This document shows positions 1 through 11,300 of a DNA stretch of 42,917 nt, one piece after another. How positions within the stretch are numbered: position 1 is the stretch's first letter; each line of letters begins with the position of its first letter. Below the pieces are notes generated by a model. The model had not been told where the DNA came from. It searched no databases and saw only the letters and a program-made list of their open reading frames with translations. The translations under genes and the position numbers were made by a program. Source of the stretch: Chlorokybus atmophyticus (lineage: Eukaryota > Streptophyta > Chlorokybophyceae > Chlorokybales > Chlorokybaceae); contig RHPI01001946.1 in assembly GCA_009103225.1 (NCBI GenBank), positions 318,302 through 361,218 of the forward strand, given 5' to 3'.

Positions 1-121
1 CAAGCCACCCACCCCCCCACCCCCCCACACAGTGCATGCCACACTTCACCTCTGCATGGACACATGCAAGTATGACTGCACCGGCCTCCTCCTGTTTTAC
101 TCTGCTTCATCGTGCTTGCAG
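1..121 (+). other. 3' end of an intron of the first gene
   Basis: This stretch has no convincing reading frame. It begins with a C-rich CCCCCAC tract and ends in a pyrimidine-rich run followed by CTTGCAG, a good splice acceptor. The next exon starts at 122 in the middle of a codon, so the gene begins to the left of the window. Confidence 0.6.
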
Positions 122-1489
122 GCATGTCCTCCTGCAGCGGTTCCGGCGGCCAGTCTCCCGTGTCTCAATCCAACACGGTGTCGGTGGTACAAGTATCCGA
201 CCTCTCCAGCGCTGTCCAGAACAAGGCTCAGTGCCCTTCCAACGTGGCGATCGTGACGCAGAAGAACATCAACACGGGCGGTGGCGGCGGCGGGGACGTG
301 TCTCAATCCAACATCGCACTCATTGACCAGATCAACTACAGCAACCTACCCGGCGGCACCCTACTGCAGTGCCTCGGATCAAACGTCATCTTCGTGCTGC
401 AGGTTAATGTCAACAACCAGCAGCAGCCCATCACGCCGGGGCAGGTTGGTGCGTCGAACGCGGTTGCAGGTGAGTACGTTGGGTACGTGTGCATGTGTAC
501 AGAGTATTGGGGACCTATGTTGTATCGGTGTATCTGGCCAGATGCATCCGCGACAGTGCGCGCAGCCGATGCGCCCACAGAAGCGCCGGCGCCAGTGCCT
601 GCGACGCCAGTGGTGAGAGATGATGCATTGTATGTATGTGCGCGTGTGCGAGTGCATGTGCGTGTGGGTGGGTACACAACACACCACCCACGCACCCATG
701 CACGCATGTGCACACACACATGATGATGAGTGTCCTTGACTGGTCTGGGCAGACGGGGTGTCCTTCCGGGCTGAATGCGACGTCCCTGTGCGACTTTGTC
801 ACCTCCCAGAGCTTCACCACAGTGCCGGTATTTGACCTTAGAGCAGAAGCTTCACATAACACGCTGCTCGACGGACCGATTCAGTTCTTGTAAGCACATC
901 CTGCCGCACACAACGTTTGGTAAGCTGGCTTTGCCATGTTGTAGTAAACTAAGCGTGTTGTGTCTCTCAGTGGCCCCAAGACTGGTGTCAACCAAACCGT
1001 CACGAGTGCCAACGCCAATGCAGGGTTCTTCTACATCAGCGGGAGTCTTACAAACGTTACACTGTAAGCCACTATTTGCTCTTGCAAAGTAGCACTCAAG
1101 CTCGTCTGGCAACTTTTGCTCAACACTGATGCACATGTGTGCTTATTTGTGTCATCAGTACTCCAGGCTCGCCTCCGTCGCAGTTCACGATAGAGGCCAG
1201 CAACATAATTGAGGCGCGCGCTTTCCAGGCGAGTAAATGCGCGTATGTATGCGGTGCATACGCGCGTATGTGTACGAAGGCATGTGTGCGTGCGTGCATG
1301 TCCGTCTCACATGCTGACTGACTTTGACATTATACGCAGAGTCAGGCACCTGTTCAGAACTTTGCGAACCGGTGTATTCTGCTGCTGCTTACTTCTGTCC
1401 AAATCGGCTCGCTGAACCTCAATCTGGGAGATAACAACGCCAACTTCCCTCAAGCACGCCGCTGCGTGGTCTTCCAGACAGGGCCGTAG
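122..1489 (+). CDS. Secreted-type Cys/Asn-rich protein with curlin-like short repeats (5' partial)
   Basis: I do not recognise a named family. Exons 122-469, 566-612, 753-889, 971-1063, 1159-1228 and 1340-1489 join in one frame: 280 residues plus a TAG stop, with the start outside the window. The first exon has four short repeats with the pattern SN-x5-Q-x-N (SNTVSVVQ, SNVAIVTQ, SNIALIDQ, SNVIFVLQ). They resemble the alternating strand and Asn/Gln-ladder repeats of curlins or other beta-solenoids. The 47-nt second exon encodes an Ala/Pro/Thr linker like those of algal wall proteins. The remainder is Cys-containing, has glycosylation sequons (NAT, NQT, NVT) and ends RRCVVFQTGP. An extracellular location is inferred; no signal peptide is visible because the 5' end is missing. 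The intron at 1229-1339 has a GC donor (CAG|GCGAGT). Exon 566-612 is required to keep phase between its neighbours. Confidence 0.7.
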
Positions 1490-2304
1490 ATGTGGGTTTG
1501 CTGTAACAGGACCACGGTGTGTATGTTGTGGTGACGTGCCTGCATGTTTCATGTACATAAGCTATACAGTGGTAGTGAGAACACTTTGTGCTTTGCTGCG
1601 TGTAAGTGTGTGAAGACTTTGCTGGACGGACTGGCTGAGGATAGGATGCTGTGCTGTGTTAGCGTTTGTGCTTGCTTGTAGACAAGAAAGACTGGTCAAG
1701 CAAGTCCAATCCTTGTTGATACATGCCCGTCAGTGTGGTAGGCAGAGAAACATCACCTTCAACAATTCAGAAGTTGACCAAGTCACAGTGTCAGATGTCA
1801 GATACGCTCAGTCCTATTGGCCCTTCTACCCCGCCATGATCCAAAGCCCACAGACAGGGCAAGCACGGTTGCAGCACTTGCTTACAATGTTAGCACTGTG
1901 GCACTGTGGTTGCCGATGCACTGAAATGGATGCAGGCATGCCTACTGCTGCTTGTAAGGCGCAAGGGACTGAGGGTGAGTGAAAGGTCCCAAACTCAATC
2001 AAGCTATGACTGCATGCAAAGCAACAATGCTTATACGCTGTACCTCAGCAACCATCAGTATCTCAGAAGTACAGTACCCTAGCAAAGTGATGCCATTACA
2101 GCGAGCTTTTGATAGTACTGGCACTGAAGTAAGTCCTGTGAGCAACAAGATGATGCAGCCTGTCCAGCTTGTGATTTGAAGCGTGCACAGAAAGTGTTAC
2201 CAACACGAACAGCAGTGGAGGGCCTGATCCACCATGTTTATCTGAGCTTTGCAATAAGTACATGCAGTGGTGATAATCGTCTTCTTGAACTAGGTTGTCT
2301 AGTC
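1490..2304. other. Intergenic / 3' flanks, no gene recognised
   Basis: This lies between the stop of the upstream gene (+) and the stop of 14-3-3 (-), so both 3' UTRs should be here. Short open frames exist (for example 1656-1982), but they have no recognisable domain, no intron-phase support and ordinary composition. No RNA gene or repeat was recognised. Confidence 0.5.
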
Positions 2305-4132
2305 TTAGGTTGCCTCCTCGGCCTCTTCCACATGCGTGCCATCATCGGTTTTGGGTGCTTCCTCACCTGCAGGCCAACATCCACATGTTGCTGACAGCAG
2401 TACAGTTCAACACTTGTACTGCGCATGCAATGACAGGCTTGCACTCGACGCATCACTGCGCATAATGCAAGCAATGCCATACCTCCTTCTTCCTGCAGAT
2501 CTGACGTCCACAGCGTTAGGTTGTCACGCAATAGCTGCATGATCAGTGTTGAGTCCTTGTAAGATTCTTCACTCAAGGTGTCTAACTCAGCAATGGCCTC
2601 ATCAAACGCTTGCTTCGCAAGGTGGCACGCCCTGTGTAACATCAGTTTATATGAGTGACAACGGTTATCAACATATTGTTGCGGACAGCACAGTGCCCAC
2701 AGCTGCCAAACAATGACTTACTTTTCTGGCGAGTTGAGAATCTCGTAATAGAAAACGGAGAAGTTGAGTGCAAGGCCCAGCCGGATGGGGTGTGTGGATG
2801 CCAGGTCCACATTGGCAACATCTGAAGCAGCCTGCAGCAAGCCCATAGTTCAACAACCTGCAATAGGCATGATGTCACAAACTGACCTTCCCAGGGCCCC
2901 TTTGCAAACCTTGTAGGCCATTAACGAGTTCTCTGCGGCCTCCTTGCGGTCATTGCCTGACTTGAACTCTGCAAGGTATCTATAGTAATCTCCCTTCATT
3001 TTGTAGTAGAAAACTTTTGACTCGCCCGTGTTGGAGCTGGGGATCAAATTCTCATCAAGGATGGTCAGAATGTCTTGGCAAATATTTGTCAACTCTCCCT
3101 CGACCTGCAAGGTATAGATGGCGAACATGAACGGCGGTCATGCCCATCATAACACGCAGCGATACTGTCCACTATTGGCCATTGCATGCATGCTTCTGCA
3201 TGCAGTGTACTTGCAAGCTTGTTGATCCGTGACCAGTGACGCAGCACTTTGCTAAGGCGGTAGTCTAAGTTCAAGCGCAGAGCTGTGCAATGCCAAAATA
3301 TATCATCGCCACAACCACGCAGCATTTGGCTGTGCAGGTGCATGAGTGAGTGTGTGGGTCAGTGCCCGCAAGTGACCATAAGCGTCAATGTGACTTGGGG
3401 CCCATCAATGTAGAAGTGCAACTAATCCGAACACATGTCCCGCTGAGGTCAGACTCGCATGAAGCTGATATGTTTGTGTCAAAAACATGCACAACAGAAA
3501 CAGCTGCACCCATGATTTGCCTTGTAGGACAAACGGTCAAAGGGCAACGCACAGAACCTTTGCACGGTAGTCACGGATGCGCTGGACGTTGGTGGTGTTG
3601 CCCTTGTTTTCCTCCTTCTGCTCGATGGAAGACATAATGCGCCAGGATGCGCGGCGTGCACCAATCACGTTCTTGTAACCCACGCTTAGCAGGTTGCGCT
3701 CTTCAACGGTTAGCTCCACGTCCAGCTGAGCAACCTTCTTCATGGCCTCGACCATCTCTGCACTCCATCACGATGCTGTCAACTAGTTGCCAATCCCTGC
3801 CCTCGGCAAAACCTAATGCGGCATTTGCATGCTGCAGCAATTGCGCAATTCTAACCTAGGGCTTCCGAGTTGAACAAATGCATCTAAGCCAGATCGACGG
3901 CAAAGTTGTACAGCCAGATATACCGATACATGCACAGAGCAACAGTAAAAGTGGCTTTCAGGAGCGGCAGCACCGTCACCGACAACGGTGGTGGCTCAAA
4001 CAATGGTGGGTGACACCACAAGCAGTGCACACCACTATGCTCGCCCTGACAGTTTATGCACTGACCGTCATAGCGCTCGGCCTGCTCGGCCAGCTTGGCC
4101 ATGTAGACATAGCCCTCCCTGCTGTCTGCCAT
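2305..4132 (-). CDS. 14-3-3 protein
   Basis: Phosphoserine/threonine-binding dimeric adaptor that acts in the cytosol and nucleus. Six exons read on the minus strand: 4132-4066, 3757-3558, 3104-2910, 2831-2722, 2631-2483 and 2366-2305. They give 260 residues, a normal family length. The N-terminus [20 protein letters not shown] is typical. Phosphopeptide-binding residues are visible: Lys and Arg in [14 protein letters not shown], and the Arg-Tyr pair in [11 protein letters not shown]. Other signatures are [17 protein letters not shown] and [18 protein letters not shown] (14-3-3 signature 2). The C-terminal tail is acidic and divergent, ending EEAEEAT. All introns are GT-AG, and phases 1, 0, 0, 2, 1 agree across every junction. 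It is transcribed away from TOR, whose start codon lies 1.25 kb upstream. The isoform class cannot be named from the sequence alone. Confidence 0.96.
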
Positions 4133-5377
4133 GACTGCAGCTGCGACAACAACGACGATGCAGAGGGGATCAGAAAAGCGTCACCGGGGTCCAGAGGAGG
4201 CCAGGCAAGCCAGCCACCCCAGCGCCCCAGAGCGACCCCCAAGTAGCCCTCAACAGCAGCGCCGACGCCACCACCTCCCCCGCCGCCCACCTAGCCGCGG
4301 ACAACAACAACGACCACTAAGCCAACATGCCAACCCTAATTGAAGCCAGACCGAGAAGGCGGAAGCCTAAACATCGCAAAAACGGCTTCGCAGACGCCAT
4401 GCGCAGGCATTCTCCCCTACTTTCTCCCTTCCTGCGTAACAGTCAGGTCAAAGCGACCCCGACAGAAGCCAAAACAAGGCCCCTTTGCGGCTGTCCCTGT
4501 CAGCTATGTAGCAACGGCCATAGCTAGGGCCTCACGCGTTTGTCACTGCGTTATGGGCCATGACGCAGTGACTCATGAGCAGTCCTGCATGACGGTATAG
4601 TGTTACGAACGGAACGGCGTGACAAATTAGGGTTAGGGTTTTGTTGAGAGTCAGGCTAACCCTCGATTGGCGGGGCAGGCGGTGGCAGCTGCTGCGGCGG
4701 TGGAGGAGGCGGGGTTGGGGCGCATGCCAGCATGCAGCAGCGGTCAGGAGCGAGCGGCTGCTGGGAGCGGGCTTGCGACAACAGCAACAACCACAACTGC
4801 AACAGCCTCAGCCACGAGACCCTTGGCGGATGCACTGTTGCGCCCTCAACACCTCAGCGCCGCAGCTTCCGCCTCCGCAGGGCCCAACACCACCGCCCTC
4901 CCCTCGACTAAGAATCCCCTTCAGGTACTTGTTTCAATGCAATCTGCTTTTGTCGCTTGAGCCAGATTGCATTGTTGCAAATTCAAACACAGTCAACAAA
5001 ACCATGAAGTGACGTGTCCATTATACAGCTGAGCTTGATGCAATGCACAAGCGTTGCCTTTCATGCATGTTCAACTGTACACGTACACCACATTGCATGA
5101 TTGTTTGCAATGCGATGGCTTGCAGTTGCAGGCATGTGTTTCTTGCAATTGTAGGCATGCATGCTGGTATGATGTGTGTGCGTGTTTACATGCTTTGCGA
5201 GTGCAAAGCATGCAAAAAAAATTCAATGCGTACATGCGCTGCCTTACGCGCGGATGACATTCGTGTCTGTGGGTACAGAGTGGGGCAGCTTGGACGCCAG
5301 ATCCACTATCGTACGCCCTCGCAGGCGTGCCATCCGCACCGAGACCCCTTCCACTGACCCTTCTATCCGCTTACGAG
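4133..5377. other. Divergent intergenic region between 14-3-3 and TOR
   Basis: The 1245 bases separate two head-to-head start codons and must contain both promoters and 5' UTRs. The stretch at 4650-4900 is GC-rich with CAG/CAA-type repeats. No clear TATA box stands out near either start. Short open frames on both strands are low-complexity and not supported as genes. A TTAGGG-type motif at 4627-4642 is listed separately. Confidence 0.7.
4627..4642 (+). promoter_or_regulatory. TTAGGGTTAGGGTTTT motif (telo-box-like / short interstitial telomeric repeat)
   Basis: Two perfect TTAGGG units are followed by TTTT. The complement contains AAACCCTAA, the plant telo-box that occurs in promoters of growth and translation genes. 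It sits about 495 bases upstream of the 14-3-3 start codon and 735 bases upstream of the TOR start codon. It could be a regulatory site, a relic of telomere-repeat insertion, or chance. Confidence 0.4.
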
Positions 5378-8300
5378 ATGCCGGCTATGGCGGCTGCGCT
5401 TATCCCTTACCAGAAGCCCATAATGGTGTCCGCGCCGCCCGTGCAGGACACGCTTGGCAACCTTCTTGCCGATCTCTGCTCGCAGGCTCAAGGCATCAAA
5501 GTAAGTACCAAGCATTGTTACTCACCCAACGCCGGCAGTGTGGTAATGCTGGTTCTTGGTGCACTTCACCAGGTTCGGGAGGACAGGGACAACGCGCTTA
5601 GAGACTATGTAGAAAGTGAAGCCCGCGACTTCACCGGAGAGGCATTCACGCGCTTCATGAGTGACGTTTACGACCGCATATATCGCCTAATCAACAGCCA
5701 CGACAGGGCAGAAAAGCTTGGTGGTGTGCTGGCTATTGATGAGCTCATTGATATCAAGTTAGGAGAGGAGGCAAACAAGATTACGAGATTCGCTAATTAC
5801 CTCCACGATGTTTTTCAACCCTCATGTGATGTGGGCACCATGACTGCGGCCAGTCGTGCCCTGGGACACCTTGCACGCACTGGTGCTGCACTGGCTGCAG
5901 ATGTTGTGGAGCTGGAGGTAATTGTGTTGTATGTGGCAACAGCCTGGTTAAAGTAGCTTCCAAAAGTCTACCTACTGCTGTACAACTCACTTGACGCTTT
6001 GTTGTACATCTTCACATGCAGATCAAAAGAGCATTGGACTGGCTAAGGTCTCCAGACCGCTCCGAGATGAAGCTTTTTGCTGCAGTGGTGATACTCAAGG
6101 TGAGTGTGGTAGTTGCTGTGTGGTAGTGAGTTATCAAGTGACCATTGCTGTCTCTTGTTGGATGCAGGAATTGGCAGAGAATGCTCCCACGGTTTTCAAC
6201 GTGCATGTCTCACCATTTGTCGAGTCCATATGGTTTGCTTTGAGAGACGAGAAGCTGCTCGTGCGTGAGGCGGCTGTTTCCGCACTGCGCGCTTGCTTGT
6301 GCATCATTGAGAAGCGCGAGACTCGTCACCGTGTGCAGTGGTGAGTCTTTTTGAGATTACACCCAGCGCTGATACATGGTCGAAGGCAGTGTTTGTACCT
6401 GAGCACCTGTGCGGGATGCGAGCACTCTGAATGCATTGAATTGAGCTCCACTTGAGCAGCTATGGCAATGTTGATTCTGCACATCACATGGGCGGCCTGC
6501 TTTGTCAAGCTTGTTGTGGTGCATGCTTGCAGGTACTACCGGATGTTTGAACAAACACAGGATGGCCTTACTCGCAATCTAAGCACTGAGAGCATTCACG
6601 GTTCACTGTTGACCATTGGAGAGCTTCTGAGGTGCGCTTCCGTGCGTGTGTCACTGGTCTATGATACGGCACCGATTTTCTCTCATGTGACTGGATCTGT
6701 GGGTTTGCAGGTACACTGGAGAGTTTATGCTTGCGCGATACAAGGAGGTTGTGGAGACCGTTTTGAAGTACCGTGATCATCGCGAGAAGTTGGTTAGTAC
6801 TATATAGGCTGCATGGCTGTTGTTGTCTGCACTGCTGCTCATGCAAGCTGCAATGCAGATTCGGCGCAGTGTGACAGCCCTTATACCACGATTGGCAAAA
6901 TTCTCACCCGACAGATTTGTTATGAGCTATCAGCAGGTTGTTATCCAGCATCTACCGCACAGTGGAGTTCTCATGCAGTCAAGTGCTAACCCTGCATGAA
7001 TTGGGCAGGTGTGCATGGCACACCTTGTGAACGTAATGAAGAGTTCAAATGAGCGCGTGCATGGGTTTGAGGCAGTTGGGGAGCTTGCTGGAGCTGTCGG
7101 CCCCAGATTGGAACCTCACCTTCCTGTTATTGTGGAACGCATTCGTGAATCGGTATTCTTGTGTTCTTTGCTGAGACGTCAATGAGGTTTCACCAACCTA
7201 GTCACCAACACTTTTTATCCTCAGATTTCAGTGAAGCGCGGCAAGCCCTTCTGCCATGAAGCATTGGCTTGCTTGGGCTGTCTGGCAGCAGGCGTTGGCA
7301 CACCCGTTGAGCCGTATGTGTGCGAGTTGATGGATGCCATGTTCAGTGGTGGGCTGAACACCACACTGGTGGCCGCTCTCACACAAATTACCAACAGGTG
7401 ACTGCTTGACACTTGCACCCTGTATCTTCCTTCCTGCTTGTTGCTTATGCCTCCTTCGGTGTGGGTGCAGCCTCCCACAGCTGCTGCCGCCCATACAGGA
7501 AAGGTTGCTGAACATAATCTCCCGCATTCTTGCACACCGTCCATTCTTTGCACCGGCTGTGTCAACAACGAATGGTTTGGCGTCTCCTTCGGGCTCGTAC
7601 ATGAACTCTCCAAACTCAAGCATTGAGATGCCAAGCACACCACTCGTGCAACTGGCATTGCGCACACTGGGTTCCTTCAACTTCCAGGTCTGAATGCGCA
7701 CCTTGCGCAGTCAATGGCAGTTGGTATAGCGCACCACACAAGTACAGCAGCACATGCTGATTGTATCTATGTGTACTTGCAGACGCATGCACAGGCCCTG
7801 CTGGAGTTTGTGCGGGAGGTGGTGGTGCAGTACTGGGATGACACTGAGGCGTGCATTCGCAAGGAGGCTGCATTGACTTGTTGCAAGCTACTGGAGAATC
7901 GCGTACATTACTCCAAACCTCCTGCCGGGGAATTTGATGGGTTGGTCAGCACGACTGAAACGGGAACTCGCAGGCGACACCTGCTTGTTGAAGAGGTATG
8001 GAAGTCAAGCAGTTCGCAAGTCATTGCTTAAGTTGCAGTGTGTGCCAAATACAACTTGCCCGTTGCCTAGGTTTTGGACCGGCTGCTTGTTGTTGCTGTT
8101 GCTGATGCAGACCCTGGGGTAAGAAAGGCAGTCCTTGCGGCTTTGCGGCCAGGTGTTGGCTTCGACGAGCACTTGGCACAGGCGGATGCATTGAGGGCAT
8201 TCTTTATCACACTGAATGATGAGGTATGTGCCAGTGGTTATTTCCGCAACACTCGAGTGTGACAGGGAGTTGGTACACATTGTGCACAACCAGACCCTTA

Positions 8301-11300
8301 GGAGGCATCATCTTATTGCCCTGCCGCCTCCATAAACAGGTGTTCGAAGTTAGGAAGCTTGCTATAGCTCTAGTTGGACGTCTTGCAGACAGAAACCCTG
8401 CCTACGTTTTGCCAGCCTTGCGTCGCCACCTTCTGCAGCTGCTTACATACCTAGAACAAAGGTGAGCTAGAACACCTGTACTTTCTGGTAGGCTACTGCT
8501 TGTAATTCTCGCTTGTGTCACTGACTCTGGTGGTGGTTGCATCCCTGTAGCCCTGACAGCAAGCAGAAAGAGGAAAGTGCAGTATTACTTGGATGCCTGG
8601 TTCGATCATGCAAGCGGCTTGTTTTGCCTTATGTAGCTCCCATCATCAAGGTAAACATTGGGGCTAGATGGTTAGTCTTGAGTATTGCTGCCTGGTAATG
8701 TGTGATGGTTGCTGCAGGTGCTTTTGAGCAAACTTGAAGAGAACTCTCATGGGTCTGGTGGTCCTTCTAGCGGGCTAACAGTAGCAGTGATATCCGCCAT
8801 TGGTGATCTTTCGCAAGTGGTGAGCATAATTTGGTGGGCCTTGCAGCTGGTGCTGTTACTGATGTTCTTATGTTGCTTGGCCAACAGGGCGGCAGCACCA
8901 TGCTTACATACGTCAGCGACCTGCTGCCCATATTGATTGAAGCTCTGCACGACTCTGTCAACGTTGCCAAATGTGACGCCTGCGTGTCAACTTTGGGGAA
9001 GTTGGTTGAGAGCACAGGGTAAGATGCTGGGTGAGCATGTTTGCATTGCTCGCAGTTGCCTATCTTTATATTGGTGTTGACTTGTTGTGCTTGGATTTAT
9101 CAGGTATGTTGTACAGCCATACATGAGCTATCCCCAGCTTCTTGGTCTCCTCTTGCGGCTGTTGAACGGGGAGCTGCCCTGGTCGACACGTCGTGAGGTT
9201 ATCAAGGTGCGAACAGTCAGTGCCATGTAAATGCTACTGTATCAGACTAGTGCTAGAGACTTGAACACATGATGTCATTTCAGGTGCTGGGTATCATTGG
9301 GGCTCTAGACCCTCATGTCCACAAGCGCAACGAACACTCGCTGCAATCTAGCATGACTGGTGTGGTGGACACGCTGCAATCTGTGAGCACGCCTGCCGCA
9401 ACTGTCGACCACAACGTTGACGACATGCAAGCAGACCTCCTGCCTCCTTCTGGCATGGCCACCACCAGTGACGAGTACTACCCTACTGTTGCTATTGGCG
9501 TGCTCCTCCGGCACCTTCGTGATGACTCCCTCGTATCGCATCACCTCATGGTTGTCCGGTCCCTCATGTACATATTCAAGGTACGCTTCAACACTCGCTG
9601 TCTGTGAGTCGATACAACAATTTCCAGTTGAGTGTGTGTTGCCACCGCAGCATAACAGTGAAAACCGCTGTACGCGCAGGCTTTGGGATTGGGTTGCGTG
9701 CCATACCTTCCAAAGGTTATGCCCGTTCTCTTCCACGTTATGCGACACTGTGACGATACTCTGCGCGACTTCATGTTTCAACAGTTGGCACTTCTGGTGT
9801 CCATTATCAGACAGGCAAGTGCATGTGACATGGCAAAGCTACGGAATGCTGAGACTGACTTCTGGTTGATCTGCAGCACATACGTCCGTATCTGCGACAA
9901 GTATTGCAATTGGTACTTGAGTACTGGAACAACAAAATGCTTCTTCTGCGTATACTCAAGCTGCTGGAAGAGCTATCACACGCGCTGAACGAGGAGTTCC
10001 GCGGGCACCTCACAGAGCTTCTGCTGCGCTGCGTCTCCGTCATCAGTGAAGCAGAGCGCTCAGGCGACTACTCAACTGTTCCTCATATCCTGAAAGCGTT
10101 TGAGGCATTTGGAGGTGCGGTGCCGTGTGCTGCTGGCATGTTGTGTTTATCCTTGCTTGACTGCTCTGTGTTCAGGCAATGTTGATGAGCACTTGCATCT
10201 GTTGCTTCCTGCCTACGTTCGCTTATTCAAGCCGGGCGTGACATCTGCCCCACTGGAAGTGCGCCGTATCGCCATCCAGAGTCTGGCAAAACTTTTGCAG
10301 CGAATGCAGCTCACTGGCTATGCCTCTGCTGTCATACACCCACTTGCACGCGTTGTGGACGGGTGCGAGTCATGTTGTTATTGCGTGCATGTGCGCGTGG
10401 GTTGCTTTATATGTTTGGTTGTTTGTCTGGTTGTGTTGAGATTCGATGTGAACCAGGCCGAACGATGAACTGCGTGAGGATGCCATCAACGCCATTTGCT
10501 CTGTTGCAATAGCGTTGGGCAATGACTTCACAATATTTGTGCCAATGATCCGCAAGCTACTCGAGAAACATCGCATCCGACACCAGCGCTTCAGTGCCAT
10601 TGCCAGCCGCCTGTTGAAGCACGAGCCCCCGGTGCCCGTTGATGCGTACGGTGAGGATGCATTCCAGCTGGCGGTGCATGATCGTGCATCGGCTGCATCG
10701 CCGGATGCAGGGCAGGTGCAGCTCACGGTCAATGCTGATCATCTCAAGAAGGCGTGGGAGTCCTCGCAGCGCGTCATCAAGGAGGACTGGGCGGAGTGGA
10801 TCCGACACTTCAGCATCGAGTTGCTGAAGGAGTCCCCCTCCCCGGCCTTGCGCGCGTGCTATGCGCTTGCACAGCTGCAGCCCAGCGTCGCGCGCGAGCT
10901 GTTTGCTGCCGCGTTTGTCAGCTGCTGGTCTGAGCTGTACGAGAGCTACCAGGACCAGCTCGTGCGGAGTCTCGAAGCGGCCTTTGCTTCACCGAACATC
11001 CCACCGGAGATTGTGGCCACTTTGTTGAACCTTGCCGAGTTCATGGAGCATGATGAGAAGCCACTGCCTGTGGACATCCGCACCCTTGGGCTTCTTGCCG
11101 AGAAGGTTGCTGCAAGTCTTGACACTGCCAATCGATATGACACATGCATGACACATGCAGTGACTTTCATTCCATTACAAATTATGATACTCGTGGGTTA
11201 TTTGTTCTGCAGTGCCATGCGTTCGCCAAGGCGCTGCACTACAAGGAGATGCAGTTCCATACATCGCCCGGCCAGTGCATAGAAGCGCTCATCAGCATCA

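Noticed and set aside
470-752. Direct splice from 469 to 753 in the first gene
   Set aside because: The phases do not match and the result meets an early stop; inclusion of exon 566-612 restores the frame.
1656-2179. Extra exons or a small gene after the first gene
   Set aside because: Short frames without domain, splice-phase or composition support; the preceding exon already ends in a stop.
5327-5377. TOR start upstream of 5378
   Set aside because: The open frame extends upstream but has no ATG there; 5378 is the first ATG and the following residues fit the family.
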